Shown here: one piece after another, positions 1 through 9,034 of the stretch
Numbering within the stretch: position 1 is the stretch's first letter
Layout of the letters: every line of letters starts with the position of its first letter
Program-made: the position numbers and the translations under genes
Assembly (NCBI GenBank): GCA_900767385.1
Contig: CAAFYY010000048.1
Coordinates: forward strand, 1-11,690
Reading direction: 5' to 3'
Length of the DNA stretch: 11,690 nt
Origin: Bacteroidales bacterium
GTDB lineage: Bacteria > Bacteroidota > Bacteroidia > Bacteroidales > Paludibacteraceae
The notes under the pieces: model-generated
Database searches by the model: none
Seen by the model: only the letters and a program-made list of their open reading frames with translations
Told to the model about the DNA's origin: nothing

Positions 1-18
1 CGTGTGCTCTTCCGATCT
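1..18. other. Illumina TruSeq adapter remnant (not genomic)
   Basis: The first 18 bases, CGTGTGCTCTTCCGATCT, equal the 3' end of the Illumina TruSeq read-2 adapter; their reverse complement is the familiar AGATCGGAAGAGCACACG. Read in the rpoC frame they would give Arg-Ser-Glu-Glu-His-Thr where RpoC should continue as GTQLTMRTFH. The sequence becomes normal rpoC at base 19. Base 18 (T) is ambiguous because the true next base of a Gln codon (CAA) would be the same. This is an untrimmed library adapter joined to the end of an assembled contig. Confidence 0.97.
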
Positions 19-2915
19 TGTGTACCAGGCTCACCGATAGATTGGGCAGCAATAACTCCGACTGCTTCACCTTTGTTGACCAACTGACCTGTTGCTAGGT
101 TACGGCCGTAACATTTAGCGCAGACACCGCGACGGAGTTCGCAGGTGAGCACTGAGCGAACCTCTACTTGCTCGATTGGAGATGCTTGAATGATAGAAGC
201 GATACGTTCGTCAATCAATTCACCTGAAGCAACGATGAGTTCACCAGTGAGAGGATGGATGATATCGTGAACAGAGACACGGCCAAGGATACGCTCGCTG
301 AGTGAAGCAACAACGTCTTCCTTGTTTTTGATTTCTGTCATGACAACGCCACGCAAGGTGCCGCAGTCTTCTGCATTGATGATTACATCATGAGATACGT
401 CAACAAGACGACGAGTAAGATAACCTGCGTCGGCAGTTTTCAAAGCGGTATCAGCCAAACCTTTACGAGCACCGTGAGTAGAGATGAAGTACTCCAACAC
501 AGACAGACCCTCTTTAAAGTTAGCCAAGATAGGGTTCTCAATGATCTGACCACCTTCGGCGCCGGCTTTTTGAGGTTTTGCCATCAAGCCACGCATACCA
601 GACAACTGACGAATCTGGTCTTTAGAACCACGGGCACCAGAGTCCAACATCATATAAACAGAGTTGAAACCTTGGTTGTCGGCCTCGAAATGTTCCATAA
701 CCTTCTTGGTGAGTTTGTCGTTGACGGTATTCCAAGCATCGATGACTTGGTTGTAACGTTCGTTGTTGGTAATGATACCATCGTTGAAGTCGTCGACGAT
801 GCCTTGAATCTCTTCGTAACCGGCTTGTACCAAAGCAGCCTTTTCCTCTGGGATGATGATATCAGCCAGGTTAAAGGACAGACCGCCACGGAATGCCATA
901 TAGTAACCCAAGTTCTTGATATCGTCAAGGAATTGAGCTGTGCGAGCAACACCGCAAGCTTCAATAACACGACCGATGATATCACGGAGAGATTTCTTAG
1001 AAATCAACTCATTGAGGTAACCAACCTGCTCTGGGACGTATTTATTGATGATTACACGACCAACGGTGGTTTCAACGATGTGGTTGATTTTGTCACCCAA
1101 CTTAAGGTTAGGATAGTCTTTTGCATTCTCTTTTTTAACAACGTCGTCAACTTTCACTTTGATGATTGCGTGAACGTCAACTTTCTTCTCGTTGTAAGCA
1201 ATTTCCACCTCTTCTGGAGAGTAGAAGGTGATGCCTTCACCAGCTACAGGGTGTTCTGGAGTGCTGCGGCGACCTTTACTGATGTAGTAAAGACCAAGCA
1301 CCATATCCTGTGATGGCACAGTGATAGGAGCACCGTTGGCAGGGTTGAGAATGTTATGTGAAGCCAACATCAACAACTGAGCTTCCAAAACGGCCTCATT
1401 GCTCAATGGCAAGTGCACAGCCATCTGGTCGCCGTCGAAGTCGGCGTTAAATGCAGTACATGCAAGTGGGTGAAGTTGGATTGCCTTACCCTCGATCATC
1501 TTAGGTTGGAAGGCCTGGATACCGAGACGGTGCAAGGTAGGTGCACGGTTCAAGAGTACTGGGTGACCCTTCATCACAAACTCAAGAATATCCCAAACGA
1601 TAGGATCTTTCTTGTCGATGAAGCGTTTTGCAGACTTCACGGTCTTGACAACGCCACGTTCGATGAGTTTGCGGATGATAAATGGTTTGTACAACTCAGC
1701 AGCCATATCTTTAGGAAGACCGCACTCGTGCATCTTCAACTCTGGGCCTACGACGATTACAGAACGGGCTGAATAGTCGGTACGTTTACCCAAGAGGTTC
1801 TGACGGAAACGGCCTTGCTTACCTTTCAAGCTATCGCTCATTGATTTCAATGGACGATTTGACTCTGACTTCATTGCGTTTGACTTCTTAGAGTTGTCAA
1901 GCAAAGAGTCAACAGCCTCTTGAAGCATGCGTTTTTCGTTTCTCAAGATAACTTCTGGAGCCTTGATCTCGATCAAACGTTTCAAACGGTTGTTGCGGAT
2001 GATAACGCGACGATACAAGTCGTTCAAGTCGGAAGTTGCGAAACGGCCACCATCCAGAGGTACCAAAGGACGCAACTCTGGTGGGATAACCGGCAACACT
2101 TTGAGAATCATCCATTCTGGGCGGTTCATGCGGCTTGACGCACGGAAAGACTCAACAACTTGGAGACGTTTCAAAGCCTCTTTCTTTGCTTGTTGTGAGG
2201 TCTCTGTGTCGGCTTTCATACGGAGTTCATAAGAAAGCAAGTCCAGACCGGTCTCGCCTTTCTCGTTTTGAACTTCTGAGAGTTTGCAGAGCATATCATA
2301 GACAGCCTCTGCACCCATTTTAGCAATGAACTTTGATGAGTCGGAGTCTTCGAGTTGTTGGTTGGTTGGATATTCATTCTCCAACATATCCATCAACTCA
2401 ATATAACGATCTTCCTCAATCAAATCACCATTAGAAACCAATGGGTTGTTGTTTTCATCGGTCAACTGGCCAAGGATACCAGCTTGGATGACAACATATT
2501 TCTCATAATAGATAATAGCGTCGAGTTTTTTGGTAGCCATTCCGAGCAAATAGCCAATCTTGTTTGGCAATGAACGGAAATACCAAATATGTGCAACAGG
2601 AACGACCAACTGGATATGTCCAGTACGCTCGCGGCGCACTTTCTTTTCGGTCACTTCAACACCGCAACGGTCACAGACGATGCCTTTATAACGGATTCTT
2701 CTGTATTTACCGCAGTTACATTCGTAGTCTTTGGTAGGACCAAAGATACGCTCGCAGAAAAGGCCATCGCGTTCTGGTTTGTAGGTTCTATAGTTGATTG
2801 TCTCAGGTTTGAGAACCTCACCACGCGATGCCTCGCGAATCTCCTCAGGAGATGCGAGGCTGATGGTTATCTTGTTGAAGTTTGTTTTTATCTTATTTTC
2901 TTTTCTGAATGGCAT
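19..2915 (-). CDS. rpoC: DNA-directed RNA polymerase subunit beta' (3'-truncated by the contig end)
   Basis: RpoC forms one side of the RNA polymerase cleft and carries the catalytic magnesium. The reading frame is open from ATG at 2915 to base 19: 965 complete codons plus two bases, with no stop or net frameshift. Visible landmarks are the N-terminal zinc site Cys66, Cys68, Cys81, Cys84; the clamp/switch-2 segment around 369-384; the catalytic NADFDGD at 490-496 (Asp492, Asp494, Asp496); the bridge helix around 810-840 (HGARKGLADTALKTADAGYL); and the second zinc site Cys851, Cys925, Cys932, Cys935. The protein stops at GVIAAQSIGEPGT, just before the trigger loop, so the trigger loop, jaw and C-terminal clamp (probably 450 or more residues) are absent because the contig ends, not because the gene is broken. 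The start MPFRKENK lies 43 bases after the rpoB stop, with no Shine-Dalgarno sequence. Odd residue: Thr379 replaces the usual valine of LGKRVDYS. Confidence 0.97.
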
Positions 2916-2958
2916 AGCTATTCTGATTTTTCATTACAAACAAAAACATGATTTTGAA

Positions 2959-5900
2959 TTAGTCCAACGAGATGCTGAGACCTAATCCGCGTAATTCATG
3001 CAGTAAGACGTTGAAAGACTCTGGGATACCAGGTTGTGGCATTGGATCGCCCTTAACGATAGCTTCGTAAGCACGAGCACGTCCGACAACATCATCAGAT
3101 TTCACCGTGAGAATCTCTTGAAGGATGTTGGAAGCACCGAATGCCTCAAGTGCCCAAACCTCCATCTCACCGAAACGCTGACCACCGAACTGAGCTTTAC
3201 CGCCAAGAGGTTGTTGAGTAATCAACGAGTATGGGCCAATTGAACGGGCGTGCATCTTGTCGTCAACCATGTGGCCGAGTTTCAAGAAGTAGGTCACACC
3301 TACAGTTGCAGGTTGGTCGAAACGTTCACCGGTACCACCATCATAGAGATAGGTCTTACCATAACGTGGAACACCAGCCTTGTCTGTCCATTCGTTCAAG
3401 TCGTCGATAGAAGCACCGTCAAAGATAGGAGTAGCGAACTTGACTCCAAGTTCCTTACCAGCCCAACCGAGAACGGCCTCGTAAATCTGACCAAGGTTCA
3501 TACGTGAAGGCACACCCAGAGGGTTCAAGACGATATCCATTGGAGTACCGTCGGCCAAGAATGGCATATCCTCCTGGCGTACAATCTTTGATACGATACC
3601 TTTGTTACCGTGACGACCTGCCATCTTATCACCTACACGAATCTTACGTTTCTTAGCGATATAGACTTTGGCCATTTGCATGATGCCGTTTGGCAACTCG
3701 TCGCCAATGCTGAGGTTTAGCTGACGACGTTTGCATTCTGCATCATACTCTTTATATTTACGGAGATAGTTCATCACTATCTGACGAATCATATCATTCT
3801 TGTGAGCATCAGTGGTCCACTTGGTCAAGAGAACAGAGTTGTAATCGATTTCGTAGAGAGCCTTTTGTGTGAACTTCTGACTCTTCTCAATCAAATCAAC
3901 ACCCATGAAGTCTTTAACGCCTTGTGAAACCTTACCGCTGACGATAGTCATCAGTTTGCTTACAAGCTGTTTCTTCAATTCCTCGGCCTTACGTTCGAAC
4001 TCGGCCTTGATTTGAGGAATGTTGACTTTGGTGTCCTCCATGCGAGCCTTGCGGTCTTTGACAACCTTAGAGAACAACTCTTTGCCGATGATTACGCCAC
4101 GCAAAGAAGGAGAAGCCTTCAAGGAAGCGTCCTTAACATCACCAGCTTTCTCACCGAAGATAGCGCGGAGCAACTTCTCTTCTGGAGTTGGGTCGGTCTC
4201 GCCTTTTGGAGTGGTCTTACCAATCAAGATATCGCCAGGTACGACGTGAGCACCGATACGAATGATACCATTGTCATCAAGGTTGCGTGTAGCTTCTTCG
4301 CTGACGTTTGGAATATCGTTGGTCAACTCTTCCATACCACGTTTTGTCTCACGCACCTCAAGGGTGTATTCGCTGACGTGAACAGAGGTATAGATATCTT
4401 CGCGAACAACACGTTCGTTGATTACGATAGCATCCTCGTAGTTGTAACCTTTCCAAGGCATATAAGCCACTTTCAAGTTACGGCCGAGAGCCAACTCGCC
4501 GCCTTGGGTAGCATAACCCTCTGTGAGGATTTGACCGGCCTCTACGCGCTGACCCTTACGAACAATAGGACGAAGGTCAATAGTAGTATCTTGGTTGGTT
4601 TTCTGGAATTTTGGCAAGTGATACTCAACCAACGAATCCACGAAGTTTACGAATTCTTCTTCTTCGGTACGATCGTAACGAACTTTGATGACATTAGCAT
4701 CCACATACTCGATGACACCAGCAGATTTAGCCATCACCTGTGTGCGTGAGTCATGAATCATCTTACGTTCGATGCCAGTACCCACGATAGGTGCTTCAGG
4801 ACGCAACAATGGCACAGCCTGACGCATCATGTTAGAACCCATCAATGCACGGTTAGCATCATCGTGCTCCAAGAAAGGAATCAAGGCAGCAGCCAAAGAA
4901 GCAATCTGTTGAGGAGCCACGTCCATCAATTCAACTGATGAAGGTGGAACAACAGGATAGTCGGCATCTTGACGAGCCTTGACGGTCTCTCTTTGGAAAG
5001 ATCCGTCTTCGTTCAAGAGAGCATTACCCTGAGCGATGTATTTCTCGCTTTCATCCTCAGCTGTGAGGTAAACCACATGGTCTGGGTTGACATCTACAAC
5101 ACCGTCAGTCACTTTGCGGTATGGAGTCTCAATGAAGCCAAGGTCATTAATCTTTGCGAAGATACACAAAGAAGAAATCAAACCGATGTTTGGACCTTCA
5201 GGAGTCTCAATAGGACAAAGACGACCATAGTGGGTATAGTGTACGTCGCGAACCTCAAAACCCGCACGGTCACGGCTCAAACCGCCAGGACCAAGAGCTG
5301 AGAGACGACGTTTATGTGTAATCTCAGCCAATGGGTTAGTTTGGTCCATGAACTGAGACAGAGCATTTGTTCCGAAATAAGAGTTGATAACAGACGAAAT
5401 GGTCTTTGCATTGATCAAATCCATTGGGGTGAACACCTCAGAGTCGCGAACGTTCATTCTCTCCTTGATGGTGCGAGCCATTCTGTTCAAACCAACACCA
5501 AATTGGTTGTAAAGTTGCTCACCAACAGTGCGCACACGTCTGTTACTCAAGTGGTCGATATCGTCAACCATCTCTTTAGAGTTGATCAAACGAATCAAAT
5601 ACTTGATAATCTCAACAATATCTGTCATGGTGAGGACGCGAACATCTGGATCAACGTCAAGATTCAACTTTCTGTTGATACGATAACGGCCAACCTCACC
5701 AAGATCATAACGTTTATCTGAGAAGAAGAGACCATTGATTACCTCACGAGCAGAAGTCTCATCGGCAGCCTCTGCATTGCGGAGGAGACGATAGACATAC
5801 ATGATAGCTTCTTTCTCGGAGTTACTTGGGTCCTTCTGTAAAGTGTTGAAGATAATCTTGAAGTCATTGGTATCTTGCTCATCACGGTGAACCATGATAG

Positions 5901-6774
5901 TCTGTGCACCAGACTCGTAAATTGTCTTGATGTTCTCAGCATCGAGTTCTACCTCACGGTCAAGAATCACCTCAACACGTTCAATAGAAACTACCTCGCC
6001 GGTACCTTCATCAACAAAATCTTCAGTGGTTGGTTTAACGACACGTGCAGCCAGTTTACGGCCGATATATCTCTTGAGGTTAGCCTTGTTGACCTTAACC
6101 TCTTCTGCCAAACCAAATGTATCTAGAATTCTTCTCTCTGATTCAAAACCGATGGCACGCAACAAAGTGGTTACTGGCAACTTCTTCTTACGGTCGATAT
6201 AAGCATACATTACGTTGTTGATATCGGTTGCAAATTCAATCCAGGAACCACGGAAAGGAATAATACGTGCAGAGTACAATTTGGTGCCGTTAGCATGGAT
6301 GCTCTGACCGAAGAACACACCTGGTGAGCGGTGCAACTGAGATACGATAACACGCTCAGCACCGTTGATCACGAAAGTTCCTTTGTCAGTCATGTAAGGG
6401 ATTGGGCCTAAGTACACGTCTTGTACTGAGGTGTCAAAATCCTCATGCTCATTATCAGTGCAATACAATTTAAGTTTTGCACGCAAAGGCACACTATAAG
6501 TCAATCCGCGACGGATGCACTCCTCAATTGAGTAGCGGGGCGGATCGATATAATAATCCAAAAACTCGAGAACGAAGTTGTTTCTCGTATCAGTAATTGG
6601 AAAATTCTCGGCAAAAGCCTTATACATTCCCTCATTCTTTCTTTTTTCTGTTGGAGTATCCAACTGAAAGAAATCACGGAATGATTTAAGCTGCACCTCC
6701 AAGAAGTCAGGATAATCAATCTGATTCTTGATAGATGCAAATGAAATTCTCTGATTATCAGCGTTTGAAGACAT
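2959..6774 (-). CDS. rpoB: DNA-directed RNA polymerase subunit beta
   Basis: RpoB is the second large catalytic subunit of RNA polymerase and the target of rifampicin. At 1271 residues it has the length usual for Bacteroidales and is shorter than the 1342 of E. coli. The rifampicin region reads FGTNALSQFMDQTNPLAEIT followed by HKRRLSALGPGG; Asp477, His487 and Ser492 correspond to E. coli Asp516, His526 and Ser531 and are all wild type. The active-site lysines of KKRKIRVGDKMAGRHGNKG are Lys1042 and Lys1050 (E. coli 1065 and 1073). The C-terminus has the conserved GEMEVWALEAFGA and ends LHELRGLGLSISLD. The start MSSNADNQRISFASIKN matches the usual N-terminus, is preceded by ACTCAA and no ribosome-binding motif, and follows a terminator-like hairpin after rplL. 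No insertion, frameshift or odd composition is seen. Confidence 0.99.
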   Translation of the reverse strand: MSSNADNQRISFASIKNQIDYPDFLEVQLKSFRDFFQLDTPTEKRKNEGMYKAFAENFPITDTRNNFVLEFLDYYIDPPRYSIEECIRRGLTYSVPLRAKLKLYCTDNEHEDFDTSVQDVYLGPIPYMTDKGTFVINGAERVIVSQLHRSPGVFFGQSIHANGTKLYSARIIPFRGSWIEFATDINNVMYAYIDRKKKLPVTTLLRAIGFESERRILDTFGLAEEVKVNKANLKRYIGRKLAARVVKPTTEDFVDEGTGEVVSIERVEVILDREVELDAENIKTIYESGAQTIMVHRDEQDTNDFKIIFNTLQKDPSNSEKEAIMYVYRLLRNAEAADETSAREVINGLFFSDKRYDLGEVGRYRINRKLNLDVDPDVRVLTMTDIVEIIKYLIRLINSKEMVDDIDHLSNRRVRTVGEQLYNQFGVGLNRMARTIKERMNVRDSEVFTPMDLINAKTISSVINSYFGTNALSQFMDQTNPLAEITHKRRLSALGPGGLSRDRAGFEVRDVHYTHYGRLCPIETPEGPNIGLISSLCIFAKINDLGFIETPYRKVTDGVVDVNPDHVVYLTAEDESEKYIAQGNALLNEDGSFQRETVKARQDADYPVVPPSSVELMDVAPQQIASLAAALIPFLEHDDANRALMGSNMMRQAVPLLRPEAPIVGTGIERKMIHDSRTQVMAKSAGVIEYVDANVIKVRYDRTEEEEFVNFVDSLVEYHLPKFQKTNQDTTIDLRPIVRKGQRVEAGQILTEGYATQGGELALGRNLKVAYMPWKGYNYEDAIVINERVVREDIYTSVHVSEYTLEVRETKRGMEELTNDIPNVSEEATRNLDDNGIIRIGAHVVPGDILIGKTTPKGETDPTPEEKLLRAIFGEKAGDVKDASLKASPSLRGVIIGKELFSKVVKDRKARMEDTKVNIPQIKAEFERKAEELKKQLVSKLMTIVSGKVSQGVKDFMGVDLIEKSQKFTQKALYEIDYNSVLLTKWTTDAHKNDMIRQIVMNYLRKYKEYDAECKRRQLNLSIGDELPNGIMQMAKVYIAKKRKIRVGDKMAGRHGNKGIVSKIVRQEDMPFLADGTPMDIVLNPLGVPSRMNLGQIYEAVLGWAGKELGVKFATPIFDGASIDDLNEWTDKAGVPRYGKTYLYDGGTGERFDQPATVGVTYFLKLGHMVDDKMHARSIGPYSLITQQPLGGKAQFGGQRFGEMEVWALEAFGASNILQEILTVKSDDVVGRARAYEAIVKGDPMPQPGIPESFNVLLHELRGLGLSISLD

Positions 6775-6813
6775 TTGAGTAGACTTATGAATAGAACTTA
6801 AGTTTTAATACGG

Positions 6814-6854
6814 AAAAAGGTTTAGAGTCCGGTTATAATACCGGATTCTAAACC
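6814..6854 (-). terminator. Intrinsic terminator or attenuator between rplL and rpoB
   Basis: On the minus strand the arm at 6854-6841 (GGTTTAGAATCCGG) pairs with 6832-6819 (CCGGACTCTAAACC): 14 positions with a single A/C mismatch, an 8-base loop at 6840-6833 (TATTATAA), and then TTTTTCCG starting at 6818. Stem plus U-tract is the form of a Rho-independent terminator. It lies 27 bases past the rplL stop and ends 39 bases before the rpoB start. Because rpoBC has no other visible promoter in the spacer, partial termination (attenuation) that makes more L10/L12 than polymerase is the simplest reading. E. coli has an attenuator in the same spacer, though of unrelated sequence. The tract is only five Us, so efficiency is uncertain. 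Confidence 0.8.
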
Positions 6855-6859
6855 ACAGT

Positions 6860-6875
6860 ATCCTTTTTACAGGAT
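6860..6875 (-). other. Small stem-loop between the rplL stop codon and the attenuator
   Basis: On the minus strand ATCCT (6875-6871) can pair with AGGAT (6864-6860) around the loop GTAAAA, 5 base pairs in all. It begins 5 bases after the rplL stop codon and ends 5 bases before the larger terminator-like hairpin. It may stack with it or protect the rplL 3' end after processing; a stem this short can also arise by chance. Confidence 0.35.
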
Positions 6876-6880
6876 TAGAC

Positions 6881-7255
6881 CTATTTAAGTTCAACTTCAG
6901 CGCCTGCCTCAGTAAGTTGTTTCTTAAGGTTTTCAGCTTCTTCTTTTGAAACACCTTCTTTGATTGTTGAAGGAGCGCCATCAACCATATCTTTAGCTTC
7001 TTTCAAGCCAAGACCGGTGAGCTCTTTCACCAATTTAACGATTTGGAGCTTTGCAGCACCAGCTGATTTCAAAACAACATCGAATGAAGTTTTTTCTTCA
7101 GCGGCTTCAGCAGCACCAGCAGCAGGAGCAGCAACAGCAACAGCTGCAGCAGCAGGCTCAATGTGATACTCGTTTTTCAAAATTTCAGCCAACTCATTAA
7201 CCTCTTTTACGGTCAAGTTAACCAATTGTTCAGCAAGAACTTTCAAATCTGCCAT
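6881..7255 (-). CDS. rplL: 50S ribosomal protein L7/L12 (bL12)
   Basis: bL12 forms the dimers of the mobile ribosomal stalk that recruit and stimulate the translational GTPases. The 124-residue protein shows all three parts: an N-terminal dimerisation and L10-binding helix pair at about 1-33 (LAEQLVNLTVKEVNELAEIL), an Ala/Pro hinge at about 34-53, and a C-terminal factor-binding domain at about 55-124 with KTSFDVVLKSAG, KLQIVKLVKELTGLGLKEAK and the GAPSTIKEG turn. Length fits the family (about 120-125). It follows rplJ after 60 bases; that A/T-rich spacer (7256-7315) holds only a weak inverted repeat TTTATCTGATAAA and no clear promoter. L10 and L12 are made from adjacent genes, as expected for partners used in unequal ratio. 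Confidence 0.98.
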   Translation of the reverse strand: MADLKVLAEQLVNLTVKEVNELAEILKNEYHIEPAAAAVAVAAPAAGAAEAAEEKTSFDVVLKSAGAAKLQIVKLVKELTGLGLKEAKDMVDGAPSTIKEGVSKEEAENLKKQLTEAGAEVELK

Positions 7256-7315
7256 TGTAGTATGATTTTAGATTTATTATTTTTTATCAGATAAATGTAT
7301 AAATTGGGGAATCTA

Positions 7316-7837
7316 CTATCTCTCGGAGAGTGTTGTCAACACGCCGTGGATAGTATTGGCTCCAGATTGGAGAGCAGAAATAACGTTCTTCGCAGGTGAT
7401 TGCAAGAGACCGATAATTTCGCCGATGAGTTCGTTTTTGCTCTTGATAGCGCACAAAGCATCGAGTTGATTCTCGCCGATGTAGAAACACTCTTCAACAT
7501 AAGCTGCTTTGAGGATTGGTTTCTCATTAGCTTTGTCTTTGCGGAACTCTTTGATGAGTTTTGCAGGAGCGTTACCAACGTTTGAGAAAAGAACAGCGGT
7601 ATTGTTTTTCAAAGCGTCGCCAAATTGAGTGTAATCAACACCCATGTTTTCCAAAGCTTTGATGAACAATTTGTTCTTTACAACAACCATCTTAACTTCA
7701 TTCTTGTTACACAAGCGACGAAGGTTGCTTACTTGCGCAGCATTCAAGCCTTGAGTTTCTGTCAAATAGTAGTGACTGAAACTTTTCAAATTCTCTTCAA
7801 TTTGAGAAATGACGATAGCCTTATCTTCCTTTTTCAT
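7316..7837 (-). CDS. rplJ: 50S ribosomal protein L10 (uL10)
   Basis: uL10 anchors the L7/L12 dimers to the GTPase-associated region of 23S rRNA beside L11. The 173-residue product has the expected N-terminal RNA-binding domain (MKKEDKAIVISQIEENLKSF, and VSNLRRLCNKNEVKMVVVKN at about 36-55) and a C-terminal helical tail (about 138-173) on which L12 dimers sit. The start ATG at 7837 lies only 11 bases after the rplA stop, so the two are probably translated in coupled fashion. There is no room for the long untranslated L10 leader seen in E. coli and Bacillus. The stop is TAG, whereas most neighbouring genes end in TAA. Confidence 0.97.
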   Translation of the reverse strand: MKKEDKAIVISQIEENLKSFSHYYLTETQGLNAAQVSNLRRLCNKNEVKMVVVKNKLFIKALENMGVDYTQFGDALKNNTAVLFSNVGNAPAKLIKEFRKDKANEKPILKAAYVEECFYIGENQLDALCAIKSKNELIGEIIGLLQSPAKNVISALQSGANTIHGVLTTLSER

Positions 7838-7848
7838 TGTGTCAAGAA

Positions 7849-8544
7849 TTAGTCAGCGATAGTTTTTGTATCAATTTTAATACCAGGGCTCATTGTTGAA
7901 GAGAGGAATACACTCTTTACATATGTGCCTTTTGCGGTTGAAGGTTTGAGCTTGATGATAGTGTCAAGGAAAGCGCGCGCGTTTTGCTCGATTTTCTCAG
8001 CAGAGAAAGATACTTTACCGATTGAAGTATGAACGATACCATACTTGTCAACCTTGAAGTCAATCTTACCTTGTTTTACTTCAGCTACTGCTTTGCCGAT
8101 CTCCATGGTTACGGTGCCGCTTTTTGGGTTAGGCATCAAACCACGAGGACCAAGAACACGACCAAGAGCACCAATTTTACCCATGATTGATGGCATGGTG
8201 ATGATAACATCAACGTCAGTCCATCCGCCCTTAATCTTTTCGATATATTCATCAAGACCTACAAAGTCAGCGCCAGCTGCCTGAGCTTCGGCTTCTTTGT
8301 CAGGAGTACACAATGCCAATACGCGAACCTCTTTACCGGTACCGTTAGGAAGTGACACAACGCCACGAACCATTTGGTTAGCCTTACGAGGATCAACGCC
8401 CAAGCGTACATCAATATCCACAGAAGAATCAAACTTGCAGTTGGTAATTTCTTTTACCAATGCAGCTGCTTCATTGAGAGTATAAGCCTTCCCTGCTTCA
8501 ATCTTTTCTGATGCCAACTTTTGTTTTTTAGTAAGTTTACTCAT
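7849..8544 (-). CDS. rplA: 50S ribosomal protein L1 (uL1)
   Basis: uL1 binds helices 76-78 of 23S rRNA to form the L1 stalk, which moves deacylated tRNA out of the E site; in many bacteria it also represses its own operon by binding mRNA. The 231-residue product matches the family length (about 230). Visible signatures are FDSSVDIDVRLGVDPRKANQ in the N-terminal half (domain I) and GALGRVLGPRGLMPNPKSGT in domain II, followed by a return to domain I with TIIKLKPSTAKGTYVKSVFL. The start MSKLTKKQK at 8544 is 19 bases after the rplK stop. Confidence 0.98.
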   Translation of the reverse strand: MSKLTKKQKLASEKIEAGKAYTLNEAAALVKEITNCKFDSSVDIDVRLGVDPRKANQMVRGVVSLPNGTGKEVRVLALCTPDKEAEAQAAGADFVGLDEYIEKIKGGWTDVDVIITMPSIMGKIGALGRVLGPRGLMPNPKSGTVTMEIGKAVAEVKQGKIDFKVDKYGIVHTSIGKVSFSAEKIEQNARAFLDTIIKLKPSTAKGTYVKSVFLSSTMSPGIKIDTKTIAD

Positions 8545-8563
8545 TTTAATTGAAGTTTAAATG

Positions 8564-9004
8564 TTATTGATTAGGGAAATCACCTTTTACAGTTATACCC
8601 ATACTTCTCGCAGTACCAGCAACCATTCTCATAGCAGCTTCAACTGTGAAACAGTTCAAGTCTGGCATCTTGTCTGTTGCAATAGCGCGCACTTGTTCCC
8701 AAGTGATCTCTGCAACTTTCTTACGGTTAGGTTGAGCAGAACCGCTCTTAACCTTTGATACCTCCTTCAATTGTACAGCCACTGGTGGCGTCTTAACAAT
8801 GAAGCTGAAAGACTTGTCACTGTAGTACGTGATAACAACAGGAAGAATCTTACCTGCTTTTTCTTGGGTTCTGGCATTAAATTGCTTGCAGAAATCCATG
8901 ATATTAATACCCTTTGAGCCCAAAGCTGGACCTACTGGAGGTGATGGATTTGCTGCACCGCCTTTAATCTGTAATTTGATAAAACCAGCAACTTCTTTTG
9001 CCAT
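8564..9004 (-). CDS. rplK: 50S ribosomal protein L11 (uL11)
   Basis: uL11 binds 23S rRNA helices 43-44, the thiostrepton site, and helps the L10/L12 stalk stimulate GTPases and RelA-type stringent signalling. The 146-residue protein has an N-terminal domain with the proline-rich switch PSPPVGPALG at residues 20-29 (Pro22 and Pro23 correspond to the thiostrepton-contact prolines) and GINIMDFCKQFNARTQ, and a C-terminal rRNA-binding domain ending PDLNCFTVEAAMRMVAGTAR. It is a few residues longer than the 142 of E. coli. Its start at 9004 follows the 56-base spacer after nusG, which contains a stem-loop; no Bacteroidota-type promoter (TTTG then TAnnTTTG) is visible there. Confidence 0.98.
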   Translation of the reverse strand: MAKEVAGFIKLQIKGGAANPSPPVGPALGSKGINIMDFCKQFNARTQEKAGKILPVVITYYSDKSFSFIVKTPPVAVQLKEVSKVKSGSAQPNRKKVAEITWEQVRAIATDKMPDLNCFTVEAAMRMVAGTARSMGITVKGDFPNQ

Positions 9005-9034
9005 AATTCAGATATTTGTTATTAACACGATTTT

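Noticed and set aside
390..1313. A 307-codon open frame on the plus strand, antisense to rpoC.
   Set aside because: It lies wholly inside the conserved rpoC frame, resembles no known protein, and long antisense frames are common opposite highly biased housekeeping codons. No start-region or promoter support.
4012..4749. A 245-codon open frame on the plus strand, antisense to rpoB.
   Set aside because: Same reasoning: a complementary-frame shadow of conserved rpoB, with no protein family resemblance and no regulatory signal.
5300..5346. Rifampicin-resistance substitutions in rpoB.
   Set aside because: Asp477, His487 and Ser492 and the surrounding cluster are wild type; remaining differences from E. 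coli are typical of Bacteroidales.
7256..7315. Inverted repeat TTTATCTGATAAA in the rplJ-rplL spacer as a terminator.
   Set aside because: Only about five A/T pairs with a 3-base loop and no T-tract on the transcribed strand; not distinguishable from chance.
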